A stretch of 32,385 bases of DNA. Origin: an uncultured Pelagibacteraceae bacterium. GTDB lineage: Bacteria; Pseudomonadota; Alphaproteobacteria; Pelagibacterales; Pelagibacteraceae. Shown here piece by piece: positions 1 through 9,388 of the stretch; the stretch's first letter is position 1, and each line of letters begins with the position of its first letter. The notes under the pieces are model-generated. The model searched no databases, was not told where the DNA came from, and saw only the letters and a list, made by a program, of their open reading frames with translations. The position numbers were made by a program, and so were the translations under genes. The stretch is taken from assembly GCA_902594395.1 (NCBI GenBank), contig CACJLZ010000007.1:1-32385 (forward strand), read 5' to 3'.

Positions 1-1397
1 GTTCCTGCACCAACAAAATAAAGTCCTTTATATATCTCAGATTTATTATGGAATCTAAAATATGCAGACTGTGAAAATTTTGGTTGGATCGAAAAGCCTG
101 AACCATATTTTGTATTTAATTCTTTTTCAAAATAATCAGGGGTTAAATAAAAATCTTCTACAATATTATCCTTAAGATTTGGCATTAAATCTTTTTGCAT
201 TTTATCGATAACTAAATTTTTCATTTTTTCTCCCTCAACAGACCAGTCAATTTTTGATTGATTATTTGGCACTGGGACCAAAACATAAAAGCAATCATTA
301 CCCTCAGGTGCCATAGTTTTATCAGTTGCAGATGGTCTATGAAGATAATAGCTAATATCGTCATTCAATTTTTTATTATTGAAAATATCATCTAGATGTT
401 CTTTATATTTGTTTCCAAACTTAATAGTATGGTGCTCAACATTATCGTATTTTTTTTTGGTACCAAAGTAATAGACAAATAATCCCATTGAATATTCCAT
501 TCGGTTTTTTTTCCATCTAAAAAGAAATGAATTACTTGTATTCCCATTTAACATTTTCTCGTAAACAGCAGGAGGATCAGCATTACAAATTACGTTGTTG
601 GATTGTATTATTGTTTGATCATCTAATTGGATACCAGTGATTTTATTTTTGTTTGAAATGATCTTGGTAACTTCGTGACCTTTAATTATTTCAACCCCAA
701 CTTCATTCATCAATTTTTCAAAACCTTTGATAATATTTCCTGTTCCACCCATTGAGTAATGAATACCCCATTTTTTTTCTAAATATAAAATTAATCCATA
801 TATTGAGGTCGTAGTAAAAGGATTCCCTCCAACTAATAATGGGTGCATACTAAGCATTCTTCTTAATTTTTCATTTTCTATATATGAGGAGACTAAAGAA
901 TAGACAGATTTGTAACTTTTTAGTTTTAGCAGTGCTGGTAATTGCTGCATCATTACAAATGGTTTATCAAAGGGCACATCAGCAAGTTCTGTGAAACCTT
1001 TATCAAAAATTTTTTTTGTAAAATTGACTAATTTTTCATAACCTTCAACATCTTTTTGATTTATCTCTTTTATTTGTTTTTTCATCTCTAGCTCGTTCCC
1101 AGAGTAATTAAATTTTGATTTATCTTCAAAAATGAATTGATACCAAACTTTAAGTGGAGCAAGTTTTATATAATCTTCTGGTTTTTTTTCAAATAATTCA
1201 AATAATTCATTTATCAAATATGGTGCAGTTATTACTGTCGGTCCACCATCGTAAATGAAGCCATTTTTTTGAAATACTCTAGCTCTTCCTCCAAGATCTT
1301 GATGTTTTTCGATTAAAGTGACTTTATGCCCTTTAGCTTTAAGACGTAAAGCTGCAGCTATTCCTCCAAATCCTGAACCTATGACAACCGAATTCAT
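1..1397 (-). CDS. crtI: Phytoene desaturase (CrtI family), 3' end truncated by the window edge
   Basis: Minus-strand frame is open from ATG at 1397 to the edge. N-terminus MNSVVIGSGFGGIAAALRLKAKGHKVTLIEKHQDLGGRARVF (FAD dinucleotide-binding motif); C-terminal part ...GLYFVGAGT. Not in the ORF track because it runs off the window. Confidence 0.9.
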   Translation of the reverse strand, partial: MNSVVIGSGFGGIAAALRLKAKGHKVTLIEKHQDLGGRARVFQKNGFIYDGGPTVITAPYLINELFELFEKKPEDYIKLAPLKVWYQFIFEDKSKFNYSGNELEMKKQIKEINQKDVEGYEKLVNFTKKIFDKGFTELADVPFDKPFVMMQQLPALLKLKSYKSVYSLVSSYIENEKLRRMLSMHPLLVGGNPFTTTSIYGLILYLEKKWGIHYSMGGTGNIIKGFEKLMNEVGVEIIKGHEVTKIISNKNKITGIQLDDQTIIQSNNVICNADPPAVYEKMLNGNTSNSFLFRWKKNRMEYSMGLFVYYFGTKKKYDNVEHHTIKFGNKYKEHLDDIFNNKKLNDDISYYLHRPSATDKTMAPEGNDCFYVLVPVPNNQSKIDWSVEGEKMKNLVIDKMQKDLMPNLKDNIVEDFYLTPDYFEKELNTKYGSGFSIQPKFSQSAYFRFHNKSEIYKGLYFVGAG

Positions 1398-1437
1398 ATT
1401 TATAATTTATAGTCTTTTTTAAAAAATTGTAAGAGTA

Positions 1438-1935
1438 TTATGAGTTGATTTTTTTTAACTCTTCTTTTGCTTCATCTAAATCTTTTTGAAACAAGTTATC
1501 AAGCTTGGACTTATCAACCGATGTTGTAATTATCTTTTTAACTGAATCTACCGCAACTTTAATTGAAGCATCTTTTATTTCTTTTATTGCCGCGTCTTTC
1601 ATTTGATTGATCTTATTTTCTGTTGAATTTTTTTTAATTTCTGAAGATTTATGAAATTTATCGTTTAATTCAATAATAAGATTATCACTGTCTTTTTTTG
1701 CTTGTGCCAATATTTCCTTACTAACTGATTGAGCTGTGTCGAGTTTTTTTTGAGCATTTTCTAATAAAGTTTTAGCTTCTGTTCTAAGCTTTTCACTTTC
1801 ATCAATCTCATTTTTGATATCTGAAATTAATTTGTTTAGTATTTCATTTATTTTTTGTGGAACCTTAAGATATATTAATCCTCCAAAGAAAATAATAAAC
1901 GATACAGCAACCCAAAATGTTGCATCAATTGTCAT
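1438..1935 (-). CDS. atpF: F0F1 ATP synthase subunit B (start likely 1935, MTIDATFWVAVSF; the ORF call begins at 1971)
   Basis: N-terminal membrane helix followed by a long charged coiled coil; position downstream of atpB/atpE/b'. Confidence 0.85.
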   Translation of the reverse strand: MTIDATFWVAVSFIIFFGGLIYLKVPQKINEILNKLISDIKNEIDESEKLRTEAKTLLENAQKKLDTAQSVSKEILAQAKKDSDNLIIELNDKFHKSSEIKKNSTENKINQMKDAAIKEIKDASIKVAVDSVKKIITTSVDKSKLDNLFQKDLDEAKEELKKINS

Positions 1936-2515
1936 AATATTTATCCCCGTTTCTTTTAGATAAATCATCAACGATTGCGGAAATACTACTATTATTAACT
2001 TCCGTACCGATTAATTTCACTAGCAATTCTGAAGTAGTTTCGATTGCAATTTTATTAATTTTCTCTGAAGCACCTTTTCTTAGTAAATTTATCTCTTGCT
2101 CAACTTTCTTTATTTCCTCATCAATTTGTTTATCTAAAGTTTCTTTTTTTGCATTTATTTCTTTGAGTACATTTTCTCTAGCTTCTTTAAAAATGTTATT
2201 AGCTTCCAATTTGCTTTTTGAAATAACATTATCGTACTCTTTAAGCTTGGCTTCACTACTTTCTCTCTGTTTTTCCGCTGCCTCAATATTTTCTTGTATT
2301 TGCGATTTTCTTAATTCAAGGTTTGAACTTATCTTGGGTAGTATCAGTTTAGATAATACTATGTACAAAATACCAAAAGTAAGTGTTAACCAAAAAATTT
2401 GTGATATCCAAAATTCTGGATTTAATTGAGGCATACCTCCACTTTCAGCTGCAAAAACCCCTTTTAAAAAAAAGAGATTAAAAAATATTAACTGAAAAAA
2501 TATTTTTTTAACCAT
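1925..2515 (-). CDS. F0F1 ATP synthase subunit B'
   Basis: GGMPQLNPEFWISQIFWLTLTFGILYIVLSKLILPKI motif typical of alphaproteobacterial b'; operon context. Confidence 0.88.
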   Translation of the reverse strand: MVKKIFFQLIFFNLFFLKGVFAAESGGMPQLNPEFWISQIFWLTLTFGILYIVLSKLILPKISSNLELRKSQIQENIEAAEKQRESSEAKLKEYDNVISKSKLEANNIFKEARENVLKEINAKKETLDKQIDEEIKKVEQEINLLRKGASEKINKIAIETTSELLVKLIGTEVNNSSISAIVDDLSKRNGDKYYDN

Positions 2516-2519
2516 CTAT

Positions 2520-2747
2520 TTAAAATGCAAAAAGAATGATTAACGCTACTACCAATCCGAACAAACCAGTTGCTTCTGCTAAGGCAAATCCTAAAAGCAA
2601 ATTAGGAAACTGTTTTTGTGCTGCAGACGGGTTTCTCATTGCACCTGATAAGTAATTACCGAAAATAATACCTATACCAACACCGGCACCAGCTAGGGCA
2701 ATTGCCGCTAAACCTGCTCCGATCATTTTTGCTGCTTCTAATTCCAT
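2520..2747 (-). CDS. atpE: F0F1 ATP synthase subunit C
   Basis: 75-aa double-helix proteolipid, GAGVGIGIIFGNYLSGAMRNPSA...GFALAEATGLF. Purine-rich AGAGGAGGA Shine-Dalgarno-like sequence just upstream of the ATG. Confidence 0.97.
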   Translation of the reverse strand: MELEAAKMIGAGLAAIALAGAGVGIGIIFGNYLSGAMRNPSAAQKQFPNLLLGFALAEATGLFGLVVALIILFAF

Positions 2748-2765
2748 TATATCCTCCTCTGTTAA

Positions 2766-3500
2766 TTAATGGTGTAAGTTTAATGCATCATTTAAATAGA
2801 TGCAGGTTAAAATTGCAAAAACGTATGCCTGAAGAAAAGCAACTAATATCTCCAGGCCAGTTAAAGCAACCGAAAAACTCAGTGGAAGCCATCCACCGAC
2901 TACTCCAAGACTTATTACAAAGCCTCCGAATACTTTCATCATTGTGTGACCAGCCATCATGTTAGCAAAGAGCCTGACTGATAGACTTATAGGTCTACTT
3001 AGATATGAGATAATTTCAATAACTACTATCAATGGTAATAAAATTACAGGAACTCCACTGGGTACAAATAATTTAAGATAGCCTAGACCGTGTTTTATAA
3101 AACCAATTATTGTTACACCAATAAAAATAAAAGCAGCTAATACAAAAGTAACAATAATATGACTTGTAACTGTAAAAGTATAAGGAATCATGCCAAACAT
3201 GTTACAAAAAAGTACAAACATAAATAAAGAGAATATAAAAGAGAAATAAGGTTTAGCTTTAGAACCAGCTGTGTCACTTATCATTTTTGAAACGAAAGTA
3301 TAACTTAATTCAGCTAACAACTGAATTTTGTTTGGTAGTAATGAATTTTTTTTTGATCCAATGTTAAATATAATCAGAATAGCTAAAGAACTAACGACCA
3401 TGAATAAACTAGCGTTTGTAAATGAAATGTCGAAAGCACCCACTTTAATTTCAGGGCCAATTCTATATACCTCGAATTGTGTCATTGGATTTGCAGCCAT
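2766..3500 (-). CDS. atpB: F0F1 ATP synthase subunit A
   Basis: Multi-helix protein with SLSVRLFANMMAGH and LEILVAFLQAYVFAILTCIYLNDA motifs. Confidence 0.97.
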   Translation of the reverse strand: MAANPMTQFEVYRIGPEIKVGAFDISFTNASLFMVVSSLAILIIFNIGSKKNSLLPNKIQLLAELSYTFVSKMISDTAGSKAKPYFSFIFSLFMFVLFCNMFGMIPYTFTVTSHIIVTFVLAAFIFIGVTIIGFIKHGLGYLKLFVPSGVPVILLPLIVVIEIISYLSRPISLSVRLFANMMAGHTMMKVFGGFVISLGVVGGWLPLSFSVALTGLEILVAFLQAYVFAILTCIYLNDALNLHH

Positions 3501-3512
3501 ATTTTTTTCGAT

Positions 3513-3785
3513 CTATTTTTGCATTTTTTTTGCGGATTTAATTACATTCATTATTCCAGCAATTACACCTACAAAAAAAAATATTAAAATTAACCAGGGT
3601 TTAGTACCAAAGGTCTTGTCTAAAATAAACCCAATAATTGTCCCTACAGCTACAGCCGAAACAAGCTCTGTGCTTAGTTTAAAAGCATTTCCGATTGGAG
3701 AGGGCTCAGGTTTCTTATTATTCTCCTTTTCAAAGGCTTTTTTTTTTGCAATTTCTAAGCGAGTTTTAAATGGATCTTTAGACAT
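3513..3785 (-). CDS. atpI: AtpI/AtpZ-like ATP synthase accessory membrane protein
   Basis: 90 aa with two predicted helices and a VGTIIGFILDKTFGTKPWLI motif; first gene of the Fo operon. Confidence 0.8.
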   Translation of the reverse strand: MSKDPFKTRLEIAKKKAFEKENNKKPEPSPIGNAFKLSTELVSAVAVGTIIGFILDKTFGTKPWLILIFFFVGVIAGIMNVIKSAKKMQK

Positions 3786-3800
3786 TCGAAATGAGCTTTA

Positions 3801-6198
3801 TTAGGCAACCATACTTTCTGCTTTTTGAAGATCAACAGCTACAAGTTGGCTAATACCTTTCTCATGCATTGTAACCCCATATAGTCTGTTCATTTTAGAC
3901 ATCGTCAAAGCATGGTGGGTAACAATTATAAATTTCGTGTCAGTAATTTTTGTAAGTTCATCAAGTAAATTACAAAATCTTGTGACATTCGCATCATCAA
4001 GAGGTGCATCTACTTCATCTAATACACAAATTGGAGATGGATTAGTTAAGAAAACGGCAAAAATTAATGAAAGCGCAGTAAGTGCTTGTTCTCCACCCGA
4101 TAATAAAGTTATTGATTGGAGACGCTTACCAGGAGGACTCACCAACATATCTAGTCCTGCCTCTAGTGGATCATCGGCATCTACTAATTCAAGTTTGGCG
4201 CTTCCACCATTAAATAGTTTTGTGTAAACCTCGTTAAATTTTCTATCAACTTTATCAAAAGCCTCAATTAATCTTTCTCTTCCTTTTTGATTAAGCTCAT
4301 TGATACTTTCTTTTAATTTCACTATTGCTGTAACTAAATCGACCCGATCGCTCTCCATTTTTTTAATTTCAGTTTCATACTTATTTGTTTCTTCATCGAC
4401 CTTTAAATTCACTGAACCTAATTTTTCTCTTTCTTGTTTTTTTTTGTCTAACAAGTCCTCTTGATTTACAGCATCGGGCAGTTCTTCAACCCCAAAAAGA
4501 TTTGAATTTTCTAAAATATTTTCCTCAGATAAATTTAATTCGGAATTAATTCTATCAATCAAATCATTTTTTCTCTTTTTTAGTCCCTCAACTGTTGCAC
4601 CTGAACTTGCTTTTCTCTCTCTAATCTGAATAGATTGCTCTTGGATTTCATTCAATTGTAATCTTAAATTTTCTATTTTTTCATCTGTTGAATTGATAAT
4701 TTCCTCGTTTTCTTTTTTTTCTTCTTCAGAAATTCTTAACCCTTCAGTTATTTGACCTTTTTTTTCTGCCTGTAATTTTGGTTGATTATCCAATTTACTT
4801 AATTGATCATTCAACTTAACTCTTCTATCGGTAAGTTGGGAAACCATTTTTTCAGAATTTAATAATAGGTTTTTCCAACTTTCTATCTCTGTATCAATTA
4901 CTTTAATTCTTTCATTTCTCTTAACAGACTCTTTTTTTATATTTTCATTTTTACTATAACTCCCAGCATATGCCTCGATTAATAGCTTACACTTATCAAG
5001 TGCCGAAATAGCTTCTTGATTTTTTTGTGAATTAATAAGTTCTTTTACTTTTTCAATTTCACTTTGTAATTTATTTTTAGAGGTGTTCAAATCATTATCA
5101 GACTGTTTTTCTGTGTCATAATATTTGGAGTCAATTTCTATTAATTCATTTTTTTCCTCTTTTAATCTTTTTTCATTTGAGTTTGCATCGATTACTATTC
5201 CTTTTTCTCTACTGATATCTTCCTCAAATGTTTGAAGTGTTTTTTTTATATTTTCAATTTCATCTTGTATCCTCGTGTTTTCTTCGTCCAGACTTTGTAG
5301 CTCAAGATTAAGTCTCTGTATTTTAGATAAGTTTTCAATATTCTTTTCCCTTAATGGAGTGACTTTTTCAGTTTCAGTCTTTATTAAATTTTCAAGATCT
5401 GCGATCTTATTATTAAAGTCTGTTACTTCAGTCTCTGCTTCAACATTAATCTCATTTTCTATTTTTATTTCTTTATCAATTTCTAATAATTTTAAATAAT
5501 ATAAGCCTGCCTCTATCTTTTTTATCTCTTCAGACATATTTTTATATCTAGCTGCCTCTTCAGCTTGTTTTTGAAGATTAACAAGTTGCCTTTCTTGTTG
5601 GCGCCTTAATTCATCTGCTCTTTTAAGATTATTTTCTGCAGCGTTTAATCGTAATTCAGCTTCATGCCTTCTTACGTGTAATCCTGAAATTCCTGCAGCT
5701 TCTTCTAAGATTGCCCTTCTATCGGCTGGTTTAGCTGTAACGATTGCACCAATACGACCTTGGCTTATCATCGATGGAGAATGTGCTCCAGTTGATAGAT
5801 CTGCAAAAAAACATTTGAGCATCACGGGCTCTAACTTCTTTATCATTTATATAAAATTTTGAGCCTTTATCTTTTTCTATTTTTCTTCTTACGTTTACTT
5901 CATCCAATTTTCTATATTGAATTGGCCCCTCATTTTTTTCATTAGTTACAGTCACAGATACCTCTGCAATATTCTTGGATGCTTTGTTAGATGTTCCAGA
6001 GAATATTACATCCTCCATTCCTGATCCTCGCATACTTTTTGCCGATGTTTCTCCCATGACCCATCTTAAGGACTCAACAATATTTGATTTTCCACATCCA
6101 TTAGGACCAACTATCCCAGTTAAACCATTTTCAATTAAGAAATTAGTTTTATCAGCGAAAGATTTAAATCCGTTCAATTGGATTTTTTTAAACTCCAT
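3801..6198 (-). CDS. smc: Chromosome segregation protein SMC, split into two ORFs (5731..6198 and 3801..5846) by a +1 frameshift at the A7/T7 run 5805-5811; about 798 aa if one base is removed; no recognisable hinge
   Basis: Head: GFKSFADKTNFLIENGLTGIVGPNGCGKSNIVESLRWVMGE (Walker A). Tail: LLSGGEQALTALSLIFAVFLTNPSPICVLDEVDAPLDDANV (signature and Walker B). ...EVRARDAQMFF of ORF1 continues as ADLSTGAHSPSMISQGRIGAIV in ORF2. Confidence 0.92.
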
Positions 6199-6205
6199 TA
6201 AGAGT

Positions 6206-6781
6206 TTATATCAGTTTTTCTAGCGATTTTTTTAAATTTTTATAATTAAGGGGTTTCTCAAACTTTTTGTTATTAATAATAATCGTAGGAGTAGCATTAA
6301 CCTTAAATTTTTTAGTGCCTTCGATTCGATCGTTTAACACATAATCCTCTATTTTTTTATCATTTATACATTTTTCAAAATCTAAATCGAAGCCTTGGTT
6401 TTTAATGAATGTTTTTAAATTATCATTAATTTCCTCCACATTTTTCCCTCTGACCCATGCTTGTTGATTTGAATAAAGGCTATTTAAAATTTTCAAACTT
6501 TCATTACTTTTACATTGAGAAATTTTTGATGCATTAAAAGCGGCCACATCTAGAGGAAAGTGCCTAAATTCAATTTTGACTAAACCAGTATCGATATAAT
6601 CTTTTTTGAGTTGAGGATATACATTTTTGTGAAAATCTGCACAATGACTACATGTTAAAGATTCATAAGCAATTATTGTAATCTTCGCATCCTTATTTCC
6701 TGCTATGATTCTATTTTCTTCAGCATTTAAAATACTTATCGGCCCAAAAAATAAGATTAATATTAAAAATATTTTTTTCAT
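6206..6781 (-). CDS. DsbA-family thiol:disulfide interchange protein
   Basis: Signal peptide, ITIIAYESLTCSHCADFHKNVYP (CxxC active site), VNATPTIIINNKKF cis-Pro region. Confidence 0.88.
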   Translation of the reverse strand: MKKIFLILILFFGPISILNAEENRIIAGNKDAKITIIAYESLTCSHCADFHKNVYPQLKKDYIDTGLVKIEFRHFPLDVAAFNASKISQCKSNESLKILNSLYSNQQAWVRGKNVEEINDNLKTFIKNQGFDLDFEKCINDKKIEDYVLNDRIEGTKKFKVNATPTIIINNKKFEKPLNYKNLKKSLEKLI

Positions 6782-7263
6782 TTTGTTTTAAACACTTTTG
6801 ATAACTTTATTAAAGATTTCTTTATTTTTTCATTTTTAACACTATTTATCTTTTTTTGATAATCATGATTTGTCACATTATAGGAGCCTTCATCGTTTGT
6901 AGAGGGGTTAATTTTTTCATCATCAAAACTTGTTAGTTTAATTTTTTCAACAACAGAATAACCAAATAAATTATTTAATTTTTCTAATATATCTTTTCTT
7001 GAATATTCCAGTTCAACTTCATGCCCCCTTTTAACGTTGATTAACAAAGTGCTAACACCTAACTTATTAGAATTTTTAAAAGACTTGGGGTAGCAAACTT
7101 TAAATAAATTTTCTCCAACAATATATTTCCAATTATTAATAGTTTCAGAGTACACGTGCCCTTTCTTATTGATGACTTTTTTGATATTTTTTGGCAAAGT
7201 GTCTTTAAAGGATCTTAAGCCTTGAATGCTATTTCTCTGCTTAGTATATTTTTTGAATTGCAT
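6778..7263 (-). CDS. DUF721 / DciA-like protein (start likely MQFKKYTK at 7263)
   Basis: WKYIVGENLFKVCYPKSF...LLINVKRGHEVELEYSRKDILEKLNNLFGYSVVEKIKL matches the DUF721 pattern; gene order mutY/DUF721/dsbA/smc. Confidence 0.72.
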   Translation of the reverse strand: MQFKKYTKQRNSIQGLRSFKDTLPKNIKKVINKKGHVYSETINNWKYIVGENLFKVCYPKSFKNSNKLGVSTLLINVKRGHEVELEYSRKDILEKLNNLFGYSVVEKIKLTSFDDEKINPSTNDEGSYNVTNHDYQKKINSVKNEKIKKSLIKLSKVFKTK

Positions 7264-8244
7264 ATGAAAGTTCAAATAATAACAAAAAAAATTCTTAATT
7301 GGTATGATTTAAATAAGAGAACATTACCATGGCGAAAAAATGTTTCACAATCAAAAAAACATTATTATACATTGGTAAGTGAATTCATGTTGCAGCAGAC
7401 ACAAGTTGTGACTGTAATTCCTTATTTTAATAGATTTATAAATAAAATTCCAAATCTTAAAAAACTTTCAAAAATCCCAGATAGAGAATTGATTAAACTT
7501 TGGGAGGGTCTTGGATATTATTCGAGAGTAAGAAATCTAAAAAAAACTGCTAAAATTATAATTAGTAAATATCGTGGAGAAATTCCAAATAATTATGAGG
7601 ATTTAATATCTTTACCTGGTATTGGCAATTACACTGCTAATGCAATTTTAGCTATCGCCTTTAATAAATCCTATATTCCTTTAGATGGAAACATTGAAAG
7701 AGTTTTAAAAAGATATCTTTATTTAAAAAAAGATAAGGAAATACAAAAAGACAATCTAATAGAAAAAAAATCTATTTTTGGAATTTCATCAAGATCAAGC
7801 GATTATGCTCAAGCTTTAATGGAATTAGGAGCAATGATATGCAAACCAAAAAACCCTGAATGTAGTAAGTGTCCTATCTCAAAAAATTGTAAATCTTATA
7901 AGAAGAAAGATTTTGATTTAGCTAAAATTACAAAAAAGAATAAAGAAAAATATTTTATTCTAAAAGTTTATAAAAAAAATCAAAAATACTTGTTAGTAAA
8001 AAATACAAGATTCAACTTTCTAAAAAATTTAGCAATTTTTCCGATGGAAGAGCTTTCTAACCCAAAAAATTTTAATGAAAATCTTAATTTTAAAATGTCA
8101 AATATGAATATGAACATAAAAATTGAATATCTCAAAAACGTAAAAAGATTTCCCTCATCTTATTGGTTTGATAAAAGGAAATTAGATAATTATATGCTTC
8201 CAACATTCACTAAGAAAGTTGTTAAATATTTAGAAAAAAAATAA
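7264..8244 (+). CDS. mutY: A/G-specific adenine glycosylase (start likely ATG 7264, MKVQIITKKILNWYDLNKRTLPWR)
   Basis: SEFMLQQTQVVTVIPYFNRFI, HhH-GPD LPGIGNYTANAILAIAF, Fe-S cysteines CKPKNPECSKCPISKNC. Confidence 0.96.
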   Translation: MKVQIITKKILNWYDLNKRTLPWRKNVSQSKKHYYTLVSEFMLQQTQVVTVIPYFNRFINKIPNLKKLSKIPDRELIKLWEGLGYYSRVRNLKKTAKIIISKYRGEIPNNYEDLISLPGIGNYTANAILAIAFNKSYIPLDGNIERVLKRYLYLKKDKEIQKDNLIEKKSIFGISSRSSDYAQALMELGAMICKPKNPECSKCPISKNCKSYKKKDFDLAKITKKNKEKYFILKVYKKNQKYLLVKNTRFNFLKNLAIFPMEELSNPKNFNENLNFKMSNMNMNIKIEYLKNVKRFPSSYWFDKRKLDNYMLPTFTKKVVKYLEKK

Positions 8245-9388
8245 TGAAAAAAGTAGCTGTAATTGGTGCTGGTATTTCAGGGCTATTCATTGCGAATTTA
8301 TTTAAGAGAAATGAAAAGTATCAAGTAACTATCTTTGAGAGAAATAGTTTAATCGATTTAAAAGAAGGTTACGGAATTCAATTATCTGTCAACAGTATCA
8401 AACTTTTAAATAAAATTCAGTTTGATAAATTAGAAAATAATAAAAAATTTAATCCAGACAAAATCAATTTTTACTCAGTTAAAAATTCTAATAAGATATG
8501 TGAGTTAAATATATCAGATTTTAATACTGAAAGTTGTAAATATACTACTCTTAAAAGATCATCACTTATTGATTTTTTAAAAAAGGATTTAGAGAAAGAA
8601 ATAAAATTTAACCACACTATTTCAACGATAGAACAACAAGATCAAATCGTTAAAATCGCTTTTGAAAATAATGAAGCTTATGAATTTGACTATTTAATTA
8701 TTTCAGATGGTGTCTTTTCAAAGAGTAAAAATCTGTTATCAAAAAATCAAATTCAGCCAAAATTTAATGATACGTTAGCCATAAGAGGAATAATACCAAG
8801 CTCTTTAAATATATCTGATAAAAAAACATCTCATTGTTTTTAGGTTCAAATTTTCACTATGTTATTTATCCAGTATCTCCTGATGGAGATTTAAACTTTA
8901 TAGCTATAATGAAGTATAAACTTTCAGAGGATGAGCAAAAAGATTTCTCGTTATTTAAAGATGGCAATTTTATTAAAAAGATTTTAGAAAAAGTTCCACA
9001 ATTAACTAAGGAATTTTTTGATAATATTAATGATTTAAAGATATACCCGGTATTTGTGAGTAATAATTTTTTTGAGTTTAATAATAATAATATTCATCTA
9101 GTAGGAGATGCTTTTTTTGCTTTTTCACCATCATTTGCTCAAGGCGCATCACAATCAATAGAAGGTGCATATGAATTATTTGAGAATATAGAAAATAATA
9201 CTAAGAGTCATTTTTTTAGAAATAGAGTTGATAAAATAAAGATGGTAAATAATCGCTCAAAATTTAATCAATTTGCTTTTCATTTATCAAATCCTTTAAC
9301 TACATTTTTAAGAAATATTTTTTTGAAAAGATTAGTAAAAAACAAAAAGTTTTTAGAGGGCTACCTTGGGAAAATATATAAAAACTAA
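8244..9388 (+). CDS. FAD-dependent monooxygenase (UbiH/salicylate-hydroxylase-like), split into 8244..8843 and 8834..9388 by a -1 frameshift at the A7 run 8820-8826
   Basis: N-terminal VAVIGAGISGLFIANLF (GxGxxG). C-terminal HLVGDAFFAFSPSFAQGASQSIEGAYEL (GD motif). Adding one A joins the frames as ...DKKNISLFLGSNFHYVIYPVSPDGD. Confidence 0.82.

Noticed and set aside
1925-1971. Extended N-terminus of atpF (MMIYLKETGINI...)
   Set aside because: The natural start is MTIDATFW at 1935; the extension only overlaps the 3' end of the upstream gene.
2163-2429. Plus-strand ORF opposite atpF'
   Set aside because: Antisense to a well-supported gene, low-complexity Ser/Leu composition, no family motif. 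Same reasoning applies to 2702..2965, 3328..3804, 3937..4227, 5275..5499, 5975..6223, 9699..9890, 10876..11079, 11517..11729, 22925..23143 and 25047..25271.
8820-8827. Classical -1 programmed slippery heptamer A AAA AAC at the FAD monooxygenase frameshift
   Set aside because: The letters are present, but the zero frame is GAT AAA AAA ACA, so the heptamer is not in the required X XXY YYZ phase. I did not identify a downstream stimulatory structure. Homopolymer slippage or an indel is simpler.
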